A stretch of 40,698 nucleotides of DNA, taken from a virus. The position numbers and the translations under genes were made by a program. The stretch spans positions 1-40,698 of the IMG/VR virus record IMGVR_UViG_3300021139_000040; one strand, given 5' to 3'. Under the pieces are notes generated by a model, which worked only from the letters and a program-made list of their open reading frames with translations, was not told where the DNA came from and did no database searches. This document shows, piece after piece, positions 1 through 10,085 of this stretch (within the stretch, counting starts at the first letter, position 1; each line of letters begins with the position of its first letter).

Positions 1-1047
1 GCTGTTGGTCGAATTTCGGGTCCGCTCTTAAAGGATAATTTGCTTCGTAACGGGGTAAATTTAGCCTTCGAGACGAGCCTACTTTATCTAGATGTTGTTA
101 ACAGCCGCGTGGGCATTAATACAGCATCGCCGGCCTACGACTTAGATGTTAATGGTACTACACGCTCTACAAATTTATACGCAACTACCCAAGCTCAGTT
201 AGGAACTTTTACTATTAGTGGTAACACCATTAGTAGTAGTAACAATACTATCAACTTAACTCCTAACGGAGTAAATCCTACAGTATTTTCTGGCACTATC
301 AATGTTGGAAATTTGGCACTTAATGGTAATTCTTTAACCAGTACCAATACTAACGGCAATATTACTATCCAAGCTAATGGCACTGGTGCTATTAACTTGA
401 ACTCAAATGTATTAATTTCAGGTAACTTACATGCTACTGGAACTATTACTGCTGATGGTAATATTCAGTTAGGTGCTAACAGTGGCGACACTATTACATT
501 CACTGGCGAAGTTAACAGCAATATTATTCCGGCAGCTACAAACACTTATAATCTAGGTTCAAGTGCGTTAGAATGGAATAATGTGTATGCAAATACATTT
601 AACTTAACTACACTAAATGCCCCGTCAGTTTATACAAATGATTTTCAAACCAGCGGGTTAGACATTAGTGGCAATACAATTAGTACACTAACTACTAATA
701 CAAACATTAATCTTACAACTACTGGTACAGGCGGAGTTGTTATTGGTAATATTCAAATTTATAACAATAATATTACCAATATCAGTTCAGGTGCGGTTAC
801 ACAATTTATCGAAACCAGCACAGGATATGTACAAATTACAGGTACAAATGGTGTAGTAATTCCAGTAGGAACTAACAGCAACTATCCATCAAACCCACAA
901 ACAGGTATGATCAGATATAATTCAACTAATCAGTATGTAGAAGTATATAATGGTAGTTTGTGGGGAAGTGTAGCTGGACAAAGTGGTGGTGTTAGCTTAT
1001 CAGTAGCTAGTAGTACCTCAATTACTTACGCACTACTTTTTGGATAA
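1..1047 (+). CDS. Fibre/baseplate-associated structural protein, 5' end missing
   Basis: The frame is open from base 1, so the gene starts upstream of the window; the TTG at 40 is probably internal. The first visible residues read GRISGPLLKDNLLRNGVNLA, followed by RVGINTASPAYDLDVNG. I recognise this combination from tail fibre or baseplate-associated proteins of T4-like marine phages. The body is a beta-rich shaft with repeats such as TYNLGSSALEWNNVYA, where each repeat adds a short strand pair. The end contains GMIRYNSTNQYVEVYNGSLW, a tip motif that recurs in three later fibre genes of this window. The exact virion position is unknown. The next gene follows after 6 bases, so the two are probably cotranscribed. 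Confidence 0.75.
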   Translation, partial: AVGRISGPLLKDNLLRNGVNLAFETSLLYLDVVNSRVGINTASPAYDLDVNGTTRSTNLYATTQAQLGTFTISGNTISSSNNTINLTPNGVNPTVFSGTINVGNLALNGNSLTSTNTNGNITIQANGTGAINLNSNVLISGNLHATGTITADGNIQLGANSGDTITFTGEVNSNIIPAATNTYNLGSSALEWNNVYANTFNLTTLNAPSVYTNDFQTSGLDISGNTISTLTTNTNINLTTTGTGGVVIGNIQIYNNNITNISSGAVTQFIETSTGYVQITGTNGVVIPVGTNSNYPSNPQTGMIRYNSTNQYVEVYNGSLWGSVAGQSGGVSLSVASSTSITYALLFG

Positions 1048-1053
1048 AATAAT

Positions 1054-1380
1054 ATGGCATCAACATTCGGCAACGTAATTCAAAGCGGACTAGGAACAAC
1101 TCCTACTACCGTGCTTACCACAGCTAATCCAGGTAGCACAACAGTGATTGGATTTAGCTTAACTAATACTACTGGAGCACTAGTAACAGCAAGTATCCAG
1201 TTGAATAATGGTTCAACTGCGGCTTATTTTATGAACAATATTGTAATTCCAGCTAATCAAAGTTTACGAGTTGTTACTGGTGGTGAAAAATTAATTCTAG
1301 CGGCCAGCACAGCAATTATTATTACTAGTAGTCAGGCTAGCAGTTTAGACGTAGTTATCAGTTACGTTGTAATTACATAA
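1054..1380 (+). CDS. Small beta-sandwich virion protein
   Basis: This 108-residue protein has no cysteine and no signal peptide. It is made almost wholly of alternating beta strands (VIGFSLTNTTG, TASIQLNNGS, VVISYVVIT). Its length and strand pattern match the protein encoded at 20658-20981: both start MA, both have an FxxTNT strand near the middle, and both end in a hydrophobic strand pair. They look like distant paralogues placed before the giant fibre pair and after it. Proteins of this kind sit between fibre genes in T4-like marine phages and are called structural, but I know of no defined role. It lies 6 bases after the upstream fibre gene and 10 before the next gene. Confidence 0.65.
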   Translation: MASTFGNVIQSGLGTTPTTVLTTANPGSTTVIGFSLTNTTGALVTASIQLNNGSTAAYFMNNIVIPANQSLRVVTGGEKLILAASTAIIITSSQASSLDVVISYVVIT

Positions 1381-1390
1381 GGATAAGATC

Positions 1391-1753
1391 ATGACATTTT
1401 ATGTTGGCGGCGAAAATACATCAGTTGAACAGTTAGGTATAGATACTCCTAGATATTTCTACGGATTAAGAATTGACAGTAAAGGTTACTTATATTTTGC
1501 TCGTGTTGACCAATTAACAGATCAAAGTGCTAGTACAATTATTAATAATCCAGGCGAAACAGCGGCAAACTTTGAAATGTTTGAATATGGAGTTGACTTT
1601 TTTGACGGGCAATTACCGGATCATAGTCAGCCATATGCTAATTTAAGATATCAACAATATCGTTGGGATACAAAAAATATGTACTATTATATTGACAGCA
1701 CTGGTGAATTGGTGGCAAGAATAAATCAAGTGTACAGTAGTTACCCAGCATAA
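1391..1753 (+). CDS. Small conserved phage structural protein
   Basis: A 120-residue protein rich in Tyr, Asp and Phe, unlike the Ser/Thr/Gly-rich fibres around it. The first half contains YFYGLRIDSKGYLYFARVDQ, which looks like two beta strands around a tight turn. The second half has YQQYRWDTKNMYYYIDSTGE, a second hairpin. I recognise it only as a protein type found beside fibre genes in T4-like marine phages. No enzymatic motif is visible. It begins 10 bases after the previous gene, with an AAGGA ribosome-binding site in the gap. It may be a connector or an assembly factor for the giant fibre that follows; this is inference from position. Confidence 0.6.
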   Translation: MTFYVGGENTSVEQLGIDTPRYFYGLRIDSKGYLYFARVDQLTDQSASTIINNPGETAANFEMFEYGVDFFDGQLPDHSQPYANLRYQQYRWDTKNMYYYIDSTGELVARINQVYSSYPA

Positions 1754-1778
1754 TTAAAATAAAGACAAGGATTTAGAA

Positions 1779-4700
1779 ATGGCAGAATTTAAACTTAGTA
1801 GACTACGTGTTTCATGGGGAGGTCCATGGGCCACTAGCACCACTTATGCTCGAGATACCGTAGTTCAATTCAACGGTAAAATGTACCTATGTCTTGCTCC
1901 GCATACTAGCGGAACATTTATTACAGACCTAGCCAGTGCATATTGGAGTCTACAAGTTGACGGAAAAGCATTCTTGGGTGCATGGGCATCTAGTACTAGT
2001 TATGTTCCAGGAAATTTAGTTGAATATGGCGGAACAGTTTATGTTTGTACAGTTGCTCATACCAGTAGCACAACTTTAGATTTAAGTAAATTTGTAACGT
2101 ATGTTCAAACAAACAATTGGCATCCTGCCTGGACTGGTGGCACAAATTATGGTGTAGGCGATACAGTAAAATACGGCGGTATTGTTTATACTTGTAATAC
2201 AGAACATACTAGTATTGGAGCAACAACTACTAGTACTGTATCAATTACTAGTATTACAAATAATGCATCAACACTTGCTATTACCGGAGCTACTGGTAAC
2301 GGCATATCAGTTACACTAAGTTTTACAGGAGCAACTCCTTTTATCACAGGACAAACTATTGTTGTATCAAATGTTGTTAGTGTTTCTGGTAATTATAACG
2401 GAACATTTGTTGTTTCTACAACTGGTGCAGGATTTGTAACATTTACTAGCTCAACAGTTGGAAATTATACTAGCGGAGGAACCATAAGTTATGGTTCAAC
2501 TATAGCAACAATTAATTATGCTAGCCAAACAATTATTCCATTTTTACCAGGAGAATCTGTTACCATATCGGGTTCTACTGTATCTGGTTATAATGGAACA
2601 TTTGTAGTTCAAACATGTAGTTCTACACAAACTACAATTTTAAATACCACAGCACCAGTTGCATCTAGCGGAGGAACTATATCTGGAACTGCTAGTTTAG
2701 GACTTGAAGCAAACCAAAGTTACTGGACAATTTTATACAGTAACATTGATTATAAAACAACTTGGACATCAGGAACACGTTATAAGATAAATGATGTTGT
2801 CAAAGAAGGTGCAGAGTTATTCATTTGTACAGCCGCAAATCAAGATGTTGCATTTACACCCGGCCATTGGTCATTGTATATGCCAGGATCTGAACTGGCT
2901 AGTACATGGGTTATCTCAAACACTTATCAACAAGGTGATATTGTACTATATGGCGGATATAGCTATATTAGTAATACTTCAAATAATATCGGTAATAATC
3001 CAACAACTGATACAACAGATTGGACTATTGTTACTAGCGGATTTACAATTAGCGGAGAATGGAATATTTCTTCAACTTATATTGTAGGTAGTGTTGTAAC
3101 AAGAAACGGTTACAGTTTTAGTGCTACTGCAAACAATTCGGGTAAAGATCCTGCTTCTAGTATCATACCAACTACTTATAATTCAACTGGTAGTAGTGGT
3201 ACAACTTTAGTAGTTACAAGTACAGTTGGATTATATCCAGGAATGTTTGTAACTGGCACAGGATTTAATTACGGTCAATATATTAGTGCAGTAGTTAATG
3301 GTACAACACTAACATTAAATGCATCCCCAAATGCTACAGTTACTAACGGCCAGACTCTTACTTTTATTGGAGTTAACGGCGCATTTTGGACATTACTAGT
3401 TCCTGGCGCAATGTTTAAAGGACCATGGAATTCTGCGTCGTCTTATTTGATTGGTGATACAGTAGTGTTTAAAAATACAACTTACTATTGTATTCAAGAA
3501 AACACAAGCCAAGAACCAGATTTCGATCTGTATAATACCTATTGGGTAAATTACATATTGCATTTTCAAAAAAATGCAACAGGGACACCGGGTGATATTA
3601 GTTACTACAATAGTCCTAACGCACCTAAATACACTGCATTGCCAATTGGAACAACTACTTATGTGTTAAGAGTAAACACAAATAAACCTGCATGGTCATT
3701 TATCAATAGTGTACCAAATGTTTATTATGTAAGCGCAAGCAACGGCCAAGATTTACCAACATATGGTACTACTTGGGATCATCCTTGGAAAACAATACAA
3801 TATGCTTGCAGTACAGTCGGAGCAGGTCTAGCCTATACTGCGGCAGGTGCACAACTTGAACTAAACAGAGAATATATGGTTCAAGAAATGTACTATTGGA
3901 TGTTGAGTCAAAAGACAAATCAAACAGCACCATTTACTAGTGCCAGTGTATTTGATCAAACAAAAACATTACGCGACGCTCGTTATGTTGTAGATGCTAT
4001 TGCTTATGATATTGCACGTGGCGGAAATAGTCAAATTGTAGCGGCTACACTAATGTACTTTGTCTACGGATCTAATAGTGCATTTTATAATGCTGCCGTA
4101 GACGTAGAAATGCCATTGTTCATTGCGGCCCTTGCACAATTAGGAGTATTAATTAACAGTGTCTTATCTAATTCTTCAGGGTTACAAACAACTTATCAAA
4201 CACAAAATGGAGTTACTAATCCTGTAACTTATTCAGCTTACAACGGATACATAAGTACTCCACAAATAGTAACTACGGCTTCAACATTGTTAGGAATTCT
4301 TACAACAGCACTATCTAATCAAAGTACTGCAACAGTTCCACAACCTAATTCGGGGCTTACTGCAACTATTTTTGTTAAAACTGGAACATATACTGAAACA
4401 TTGCCAATTACAATTCCAGAAAACGTTGCCCTAGTCGGAGATGAATTGCGCGGTGTTACTGTGCAACCTGCCGCAGTTATTGACACTGTAGCAACTGCTA
4501 CTAGCAGTTCAACAAATTTAATTACAGCCGCAAGTACAAATAATATGACCGACGGAACGTTGGTTCAATTTATTGCTAGTGTTAATTCTGTAGGTGTATC
4601 AACTACATTAGGCGGATTAACATCTGGAAAAACTTACTATGTGGTAGGTCCATCGGTTACAAGTACACAATTTGGTATTACAAATATTGTATCTTATTAT

Positions 4701-7700
4701 CCTGCGGTTGCTTCTAATAATTACTCTGTAGTGTTATCGTCTGCATCCAACGCTAATTTTAATGTTACTAAGTTATCTTCTGGCAGTTATAATATTACTA
4801 TATCTACAGGTGGTTCAAATTATTCAGTTAACGACCAAGTTAAAATTTTAGGAACAAGCATAGGCGGCATAAGTCCTCAAAACGATATTATTATTACAGC
4901 TACTACAGTAGTTTCAGGGACTATTACAGCATTTACATTTAACGGTAGTTCGTTATCAACACCGGGCAATACAACAGTTACTAATTTTGCCGCGGCTGGT
5001 TCTACATTTTTTGTTGCTAGATCTGGAGCAGGATTTACTCTTACATTAGTATCTGGAGGATCAAATTATACCAATGGGGATAGTTTAAAGATTTTAGGAA
5101 CTAGTATTGGTGGAACAAGTCCTCAAAATGATATTATTATTACTGTAGTTACTACTGCCGCAGGTGCAATATCAACATTTACATCAACTGGTAGTAGTTT
5201 GCTAGCATTGACAACTAGTACTGGTAGTAATTTAATTTATGGTGGTGGTGCATTACAAAATATGTTCTATATGCGCAATGGTAGCGGTTTACGTAATATG
5301 ACTCTTACTGGTCTACTAGGAACATTAACAGCATTTGATCCGTATTTAATTGCAAGACCGACTGGCGGAGCTTATGTAAGTCTTGATCCAGGAACTGGAC
5401 CAAATGATACTAGTGCTTGGATCTTCCGTAAGAGCCCATATGTGCAAAACGTTTCAACTTTTGGAACTGGTTGTATTGGCTACAAAGTAGATGGAACACT
5501 ACATGCAGGCGGTAACAAATCTATTGTTTCAAATGACTTTACACAAATTTTGAGTGACGGCATTGGTATTTGGTGCTACGGCCCCGGTGCATTAACTGAA
5601 GCAGTTAGTGTGTTCAGCTACTATAACTATGCAGGATATCTTGCTGAAGCTGGCGGACGTATTCGTGCTACTAACGGTAATAGTTCATATGGTACATACG
5701 GTGTTGTAGCCGAAGGATATGATGTAACAGAAACTCCTATTACTGGTAATGTATTCAATCAAAGTACACAAGTTCAAGCTAGCGTTCAAAGTACACTGAG
5801 CGGCAGTGCTACTTTAGTTAAATTGTTATTTGCTAATGCAGGTAGTAACTATGTCCAACCAACTACTAATTTATTAAACTATAGTAATGCATTTACAACT
5901 AGTCCATGGGCTAATGATAGCAATATTACATTGTTAAAAAATAATACTGCCCCAACAGGTTTAACCGAAGCATGGGTATTAACAGGCACTAGTGCAACGG
6001 CTGGAACTGGATATGTTTATCAAAATATTACAATTAATCCGGGAAGCTCAACTAACTATACTTTAAGTTTATATGTATACCAAGGTACTGCGGCTAGTAT
6101 AGATATTAGCGGTATATTTTCTGGCACCAGTACAGTAACTAGTAATATCAACTATGTATTTGCAACTAATACAGTAACTCCAAGTAATAGCGGCGGCGGA
6201 GTTTTACCAATTAATTATGGTTCTCAGAAGACTTTAGTCTCTGGTTGGTATAGAATTTGGATGACAATTAATGACACCAACGGTGCAAACAACACATTAC
6301 AATGGAGATTGTATGCTAAAGGATCTGCCGCTGGTAGCAGTGGAAACTATAGTATTGTCTACGGAGCACAAACAGAAATATCAGCTAGTAACTATTCTCC
6401 AAGTTTTTATCTTGAAACACAAAATAATAGATACACTGCGTTTGCCTATTATGAAATTACTGGTGCAGGAACAGGTGCAGTTGTTGTAGGAGATGAACTA
6501 CGTTCAACTTCTATTTTTAATGCTCGTGTAACTGATCCAGGAACTGGCTCCGGCGGTGCAGGCTATTTAACTGCAAGTAATTTTGCACAAACTGGCACAA
6601 CTGGCACATTAAGTTTAGCACTAGTAGATCAGAGTGGAGTAAACGGTAATACAAATAGTTATATTGGTATGCGTGCCTACATCAGTGCAGGTACGGGAGC
6701 TGGGCAATACGGTTATATTAGTGCATATAACTCAACTACAAAAGTTGCTCAAATTTTACAAGAAAATTTTGATACGCTTACTGTAACCAATACAACATCA
6801 GGTACAAATATATTGCAATTGCCTAATGGCACAGATTTCAGTAAGGTATATGTGAACATGCCTGTACAGTTTATACCTAAATATTATACAACTGTAATTA
6901 ACAGTACAAATTTAGCACAAATGACATGTACTGCTAGTGTGGGCGGTGCAACTAATACATTAACAGTTACCAGTACAGCAGGATTAGCTTTAAATATGCC
7001 AATTTATTTTATAGGCACAACATTTACATCTATTACTACTGGGTATCAATATTATGTAAGTAATATTATTGATAGTGTAACTATACAAGTTTCTGCACAA
7101 TTAGGTCAAAGTGCAGTACAGTTAACAACTGCAAGCGGATCTACAACTGTGTATTATCCGGCATATAATAGTTATATTACAAGTTCTAGCACAACAAATA
7201 TGACAGTAGGTTTACCAATACTGTTTACAGGAACTGCCGCTGGTACTATATCAACCGGAACTACATATTATATTTCAGATATAGTTGACAGTAGTAACTT
7301 TACTATTAGTGCAAGTCAGGTTAATTTAACAAGTACTAGCACTAGTTCATCTAATAACTCGGTGAATGTAGGAGCTACAGCCACATTAATTCCTTTAAAT
7401 CCAATAATATTTACGGGAGTTACATTTGGCAACATCACTGCTAATACAAAATATTATATTTCAAGCATAGTAGATAGTGCAAATATTCAATTGAGTACTA
7501 GTCTTACATACGTGAATGTGACTGCAACTACATCAGGTAGCAACATAATTACTTGTTCAAATACTACAGGATTTATAGCAGGAAATCCAATAAAATTCTT
7601 TGGAACAACATTTGGAAATCTAGCAGTTGAAACAACTTATTATATATTTGGTAGTCCTATTAGCGGCACACAATTCCAAATTACAGGAACTCCAACTGGT

Positions 7701-10055
7701 GTAACAGCTATTACATTGAATACTGCGGTAGGAGCTATGACAGCAAGAACTGCTACAGGTACACTGGCATTAACTACAAGTTCGGGCAGTATGGGTGTTT
7801 TATCAACCGGTGTTAAATCTACACTACAGATCAGTTACAATGATAGTTTATCTGGAACATTTAGCACTCAGTTATTTGGTGGTGTTGCAACCGGAACAAC
7901 TTATTATATTAAAACATTTAGCAGTGTATCTAACCAGGTTACACTTGTAACAACAAGTAATGGCGGAACAAGTCCAACTCTTACTACTAATGCAGGAACA
8001 ATGGCATTAGCCGCAGTAGGATGGGATCATATCAATCCAGGAACGCCAATTGTTGCATTAGATACAACCAGTGTTTATTACATTGAGCCTCGTACAACAT
8101 TTAGTGATCCAGCATTTACTTATTCTGCAATGACTAGTCCTCAGACTGCTACTGGTACATGGGTTGCAATTGGTTACGGATTAAATTATTTTATTGCATT
8201 ACCTAACACAGGTACTGGAGCTGCCGGCTCAGCTGATGGTTCAACATGGACTACGTTGACAATGCCAGTTAGTGCTAGCTGGACTGGTATTGCTTATGGT
8301 AATGGTTATTGGGTAGCAGTTGCATCGGGAACTGCTACTGCCTACGTAAGCAAAAATAACGGTACATCATGGACCAGTACTACACTAACAGCAAGCACTA
8401 CATGGAATAGTATTGCTTATGGTAATGGTGTGTTCTCTGCGGTAGCTAATGACGGCACAACAAATTACAGTAGAGATTTTGGTAATACTTGGTCGGCTGG
8501 ATCTTCTGTGTATACAAATAGCACAAAAGTTGTGTTTGGCGGCGGAATATTCTTTATATCAGGAAAAGATTCAAGCGGATACAATAACACATCCACTGAT
8601 GGTAATACTTGGACTTTAAATTATAAATTTTCAACACTAGGCAGTATAGCCGTTTCATCTGTTGCATACGGTAATGGCAGATTTATTGCTGTATCTAGTG
8701 CAGGCGGCACACCTTACTATAGTTTTGATACTGTAACATGGTATCCATCTAACACAAGCGTCACAGCTAGTTTTATCACTTATGGTCAAGGTATATTCTT
8801 AGCTACTGCAACTAATGGAACAGCCTACACTAGTGATAGTGGACTTGCATGGACTACACGAACTATTCCAAACCAAACATTCACATCGGTTGCATTTGGT
8901 TATACTAATACCAATACTGGTGTATTTGCCGCGTTTTATGGTACAAATGGTGGATATAATATTTCAGCAGGAGTAAGGGCAAAAGGTCGTGCAGGTATTA
9001 CATCGGGTGTAATGACTGGTATTAACCTATGGGAACCAGGTAGTGGATATACTTCTACTCCTACAGTAACATTTACTGATCCTAATGTCTTGATACAGGC
9101 AACAGTTACACCTCGTACAGGTAATGGTACACTAGGTAATCCAACATTTGTTAACAGAGGTTCAGGATATTCCACAACTAGCACAACAATCGCAATTACC
9201 GGCAATGGATATGCTGATCAGTATCAAACTGGTTACAACGTGATTATGAATAATCTTTCAAGTTTACCAATTACCGGATCAGATTTGATTATATCTGGCA
9301 ACAGCACAATTTATAAAGTAACTGGAGCTACAGCAGTTTATGGAACAGTAGCACCTTCAATACAAGCTGTAGTATCTATTAACCCTCCAATGACTACACT
9401 ACTAAGTGCTAGTAACGGTACATCAGTAAGTATTAGAACAAAATACAGTCAAGCACGTTTAACCAATCATGACTTCTTGAACATTGGTTATGGTAATTTT
9501 ATTAACAGTAACTATCCAGGAATTCCTACAGCAGGATATAGTGCAGTGGCTAATAATCAAGCAGTCGAAGCTAACTTTGGTCGTGTGTTCTATACAGCCA
9601 GTGACCAAGATGGTAACTTTAAAGTTGGTAATTTGTTCGGAGTTCAACAAGCAACAGGTATTATTACACTAAGTACAAGTCAATTTGGATTAACTGGTTT
9701 AAGTACACTGAGTTTGGGTGGTATTAGTGTTGGAGGATCAAGTGTAACTATTCTTCAATTTTCAACAGATCCAACTTTTATTGCTAATAGTGATGGTATT
9801 ATTTCAACACAGAGAGCAATTAAGAGCTATTTGAATAACAGATTATCTGCAGGTAGCAGTAATACAGTTACAACTACCGCACAAGCAGGAAATGTGGTAT
9901 TCAGCGGTAGTGTTATGGCGGCAAACGTCACAGGAACAAGCAATAAGATAAATGTCAAAGTAAATTTTGCTGGAGCAAATGCCGGTGTAGACGGCAATAT
10001 GGCAGCTTTAGAATTCTTTGCAAGAAGTTTCAACCACAGATCATCGATATTTTAA
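1779..10055 (+). CDS. Giant multidomain tail fibre A
   Basis: A 2,758-residue fibre. Residues 1-600 hold about seven copies of a short module (WxxSTxYxxGDxVxYxGxxYxC, often ending HTS) resembling chitin-binding type 3 / CBM5-12 folds. They start near 12, 66, 113, 328, 375, 425 and 547. A beta-helix-like core opens near 648 (VYYVSASNGQD, PWKTIQYA) and carries ETLPITIPENVALVGDELRG near 868 and a conserved block at 1165-1321. A jelly-roll-like domain sits at about 1364-1551 and is missing from the paralogue downstream. A run of TTYYV modules follows, then propeller-like repeats (IAYGNGxxVAVAxG...TW) at 2127-2391. The end, about 2552-2691, is the conserved TASDQDGNFKVGNLF / STDPTFIANSDGI block. 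The start is set by an AAGGA site. Probable role: cell-surface glycan recognition. Confidence 0.8.
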   Translation: MAEFKLSRLRVSWGGPWATSTTYARDTVVQFNGKMYLCLAPHTSGTFITDLASAYWSLQVDGKAFLGAWASSTSYVPGNLVEYGGTVYVCTVAHTSSTTLDLSKFVTYVQTNNWHPAWTGGTNYGVGDTVKYGGIVYTCNTEHTSIGATTTSTVSITSITNNASTLAITGATGNGISVTLSFTGATPFITGQTIVVSNVVSVSGNYNGTFVVSTTGAGFVTFTSSTVGNYTSGGTISYGSTIATINYASQTIIPFLPGESVTISGSTVSGYNGTFVVQTCSSTQTTILNTTAPVASSGGTISGTASLGLEANQSYWTILYSNIDYKTTWTSGTRYKINDVVKEGAELFICTAANQDVAFTPGHWSLYMPGSELASTWVISNTYQQGDIVLYGGYSYISNTSNNIGNNPTTDTTDWTIVTSGFTISGEWNISSTYIVGSVVTRNGYSFSATANNSGKDPASSIIPTTYNSTGSSGTTLVVTSTVGLYPGMFVTGTGFNYGQYISAVVNGTTLTLNASPNATVTNGQTLTFIGVNGAFWTLLVPGAMFKGPWNSASSYLIGDTVVFKNTTYYCIQENTSQEPDFDLYNTYWVNYILHFQKNATGTPGDISYYNSPNAPKYTALPIGTTTYVLRVNTNKPAWSFINSVPNVYYVSASNGQDLPTYGTTWDHPWKTIQYACSTVGAGLAYTAAGAQLELNREYMVQEMYYWMLSQKTNQTAPFTSASVFDQTKTLRDARYVVDAIAYDIARGGNSQIVAATLMYFVYGSNSAFYNAAVDVEMPLFIAALAQLGVLINSVLSNSSGLQTTYQTQNGVTNPVTYSAYNGYISTPQIVTTASTLLGILTTALSNQSTATVPQPNSGLTATIFVKTGTYTETLPITIPENVALVGDELRGVTVQPAAVIDTVATATSSSTNLITAASTNNMTDGTLVQFIASVNSVGVSTTLGGLTSGKTYYVVGPSVTSTQFGITNIVSYYPAVASNNYSVVLSSASNANFNVTKLSSGSYNITISTGGSNYSVNDQVKILGTSIGGISPQNDIIITATTVVSGTITAFTFNGSSLSTPGNTTVTNFAAAGSTFFVARSGAGFTLTLVSGGSNYTNGDSLKILGTSIGGTSPQNDIIITVVTTAAGAISTFTSTGSSLLALTTSTGSNLIYGGGALQNMFYMRNGSGLRNMTLTGLLGTLTAFDPYLIARPTGGAYVSLDPGTGPNDTSAWIFRKSPYVQNVSTFGTGCIGYKVDGTLHAGGNKSIVSNDFTQILSDGIGIWCYGPGALTEAVSVFSYYNYAGYLAEAGGRIRATNGNSSYGTYGVVAEGYDVTETPITGNVFNQSTQVQASVQSTLSGSATLVKLLFANAGSNYVQPTTNLLNYSNAFTTSPWANDSNITLLKNNTAPTGLTEAWVLTGTSATAGTGYVYQNITINPGSSTNYTLSLYVYQGTAASIDISGIFSGTSTVTSNINYVFATNTVTPSNSGGGVLPINYGSQKTLVSGWYRIWMTINDTNGANNTLQWRLYAKGSAAGSSGNYSIVYGAQTEISASNYSPSFYLETQNNRYTAFAYYEITGAGTGAVVVGDELRSTSIFNARVTDPGTGSGGAGYLTASNFAQTGTTGTLSLALVDQSGVNGNTNSYIGMRAYISAGTGAGQYGYISAYNSTTKVAQILQENFDTLTVTNTTSGTNILQLPNGTDFSKVYVNMPVQFIPKYYTTVINSTNLAQMTCTASVGGATNTLTVTSTAGLALNMPIYFIGTTFTSITTGYQYYVSNIIDSVTIQVSAQLGQSAVQLTTASGSTTVYYPAYNSYITSSSTTNMTVGLPILFTGTAAGTISTGTTYYISDIVDSSNFTISASQVNLTSTSTSSSNNSVNVGATATLIPLNPIIFTGVTFGNITANTKYYISSIVDSANIQLSTSLTYVNVTATTSGSNIITCSNTTGFIAGNPIKFFGTTFGNLAVETTYYIFGSPISGTQFQITGTPTGVTAITLNTAVGAMTARTATGTLALTTSSGSMGVLSTGVKSTLQISYNDSLSGTFSTQLFGGVATGTTYYIKTFSSVSNQVTLVTTSNGGTSPTLTTNAGTMALAAVGWDHINPGTPIVALDTTSVYYIEPRTTFSDPAFTYSAMTSPQTATGTWVAIGYGLNYFIALPNTGTGAAGSADGSTWTTLTMPVSASWTGIAYGNGYWVAVASGTATAYVSKNNGTSWTSTTLTASTTWNSIAYGNGVFSAVANDGTTNYSRDFGNTWSAGSSVYTNSTKVVFGGGIFFISGKDSSGYNNTSTDGNTWTLNYKFSTLGSIAVSSVAYGNGRFIAVSSAGGTPYYSFDTVTWYPSNTSVTASFITYGQGIFLATATNGTAYTSDSGLAWTTRTIPNQTFTSVAFGYTNTNTGVFAAFYGTNGGYNISAGVRAKGRAGITSGVMTGINLWEPGSGYTSTPTVTFTDPNVLIQATVTPRTGNGTLGNPTFVNRGSGYSTTSTTIAITGNGYADQYQTGYNVIMNNLSSLPITGSDLIISGNSTIYKVTGATAVYGTVAPSIQAVVSINPPMTTLLSASNGTSVSIRTKYSQARLTNHDFLNIGYGNFINSNYPGIPTAGYSAVANNQAVEANFGRVFYTASDQDGNFKVGNLFGVQQATGIITLSTSQFGLTGLSTLSLGGISVGGSSVTILQFSTDPTFIANSDGIISTQRAIKSYLNNRLSAGSSNTVTTTAQAGNVVFSGSVMAANVTGTSNKINVKVNFAGANAGVDGNMAALEFFARSFNHRSSIF
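4781..5150 (+). repeat. Tandem KILGT-module duplication inside giant fibre A
   Basis: Two copies of one module lie at about 4781-4960 and 5026-5210, each with a GGSNY strand, KILGTSIGG, SPQNDIIIT and then a TFTxTGSSL-like strand. The core DNA (about 4846-4900 and 5092-5146) is nearly the same except for scattered changes, consistent with a fairly recent internal duplication. A third, more diverged copy is in giant fibre B at about 11450-11610. Confidence 0.7.
6950..7960 (+). repeat. Array of TTYYV beta modules inside giant fibre A
   Basis: Five successive copies of a ~45-residue module follow the pattern PIxFxGTxFGxIxxxTTYYV, then a short IxxSxxFxISA strand pair. They begin near 6990, 7205, 7395, 7575 and 7860, and the last copy is weaker. 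Single copies occur at about 4545 in the same gene and at several places in giant fibre B (near 11105, 12195, 15205, 15935, 17235 and 19315). Copy number and location differ between the two paralogues. Confidence 0.65.
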
Positions 10056-10059
10056 TTAA

Positions 10060-10067
10060 GATAAATA
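10060..10067 (+). promoter_or_regulatory. T4-like late promoter box (GATAAATA)
   Basis: GATAAATA lies in the 30-base gap before giant fibre B. It fits the NATAAATA late-promoter consensus of T4-like marine phages. It is followed by an AGAGGA ribosome-binding site and the ATG at 10086, which leaves a leader of about 13 bases. It would let fibre B be transcribed apart from fibre A. Confidence 0.45.
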
Positions 10068-10085
10068 TTATCAGAGGACTAAAAA

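Noticed and set aside
1779-10055. Shorter frames on either strand inside the giant genes (for example 2791-3087, 6271-6489, 8936-9205)
   Set aside because: They have no ribosome-binding site and biased composition, and they lie wholly inside a long recognisable gene; they are by-products of low-complexity sequence.
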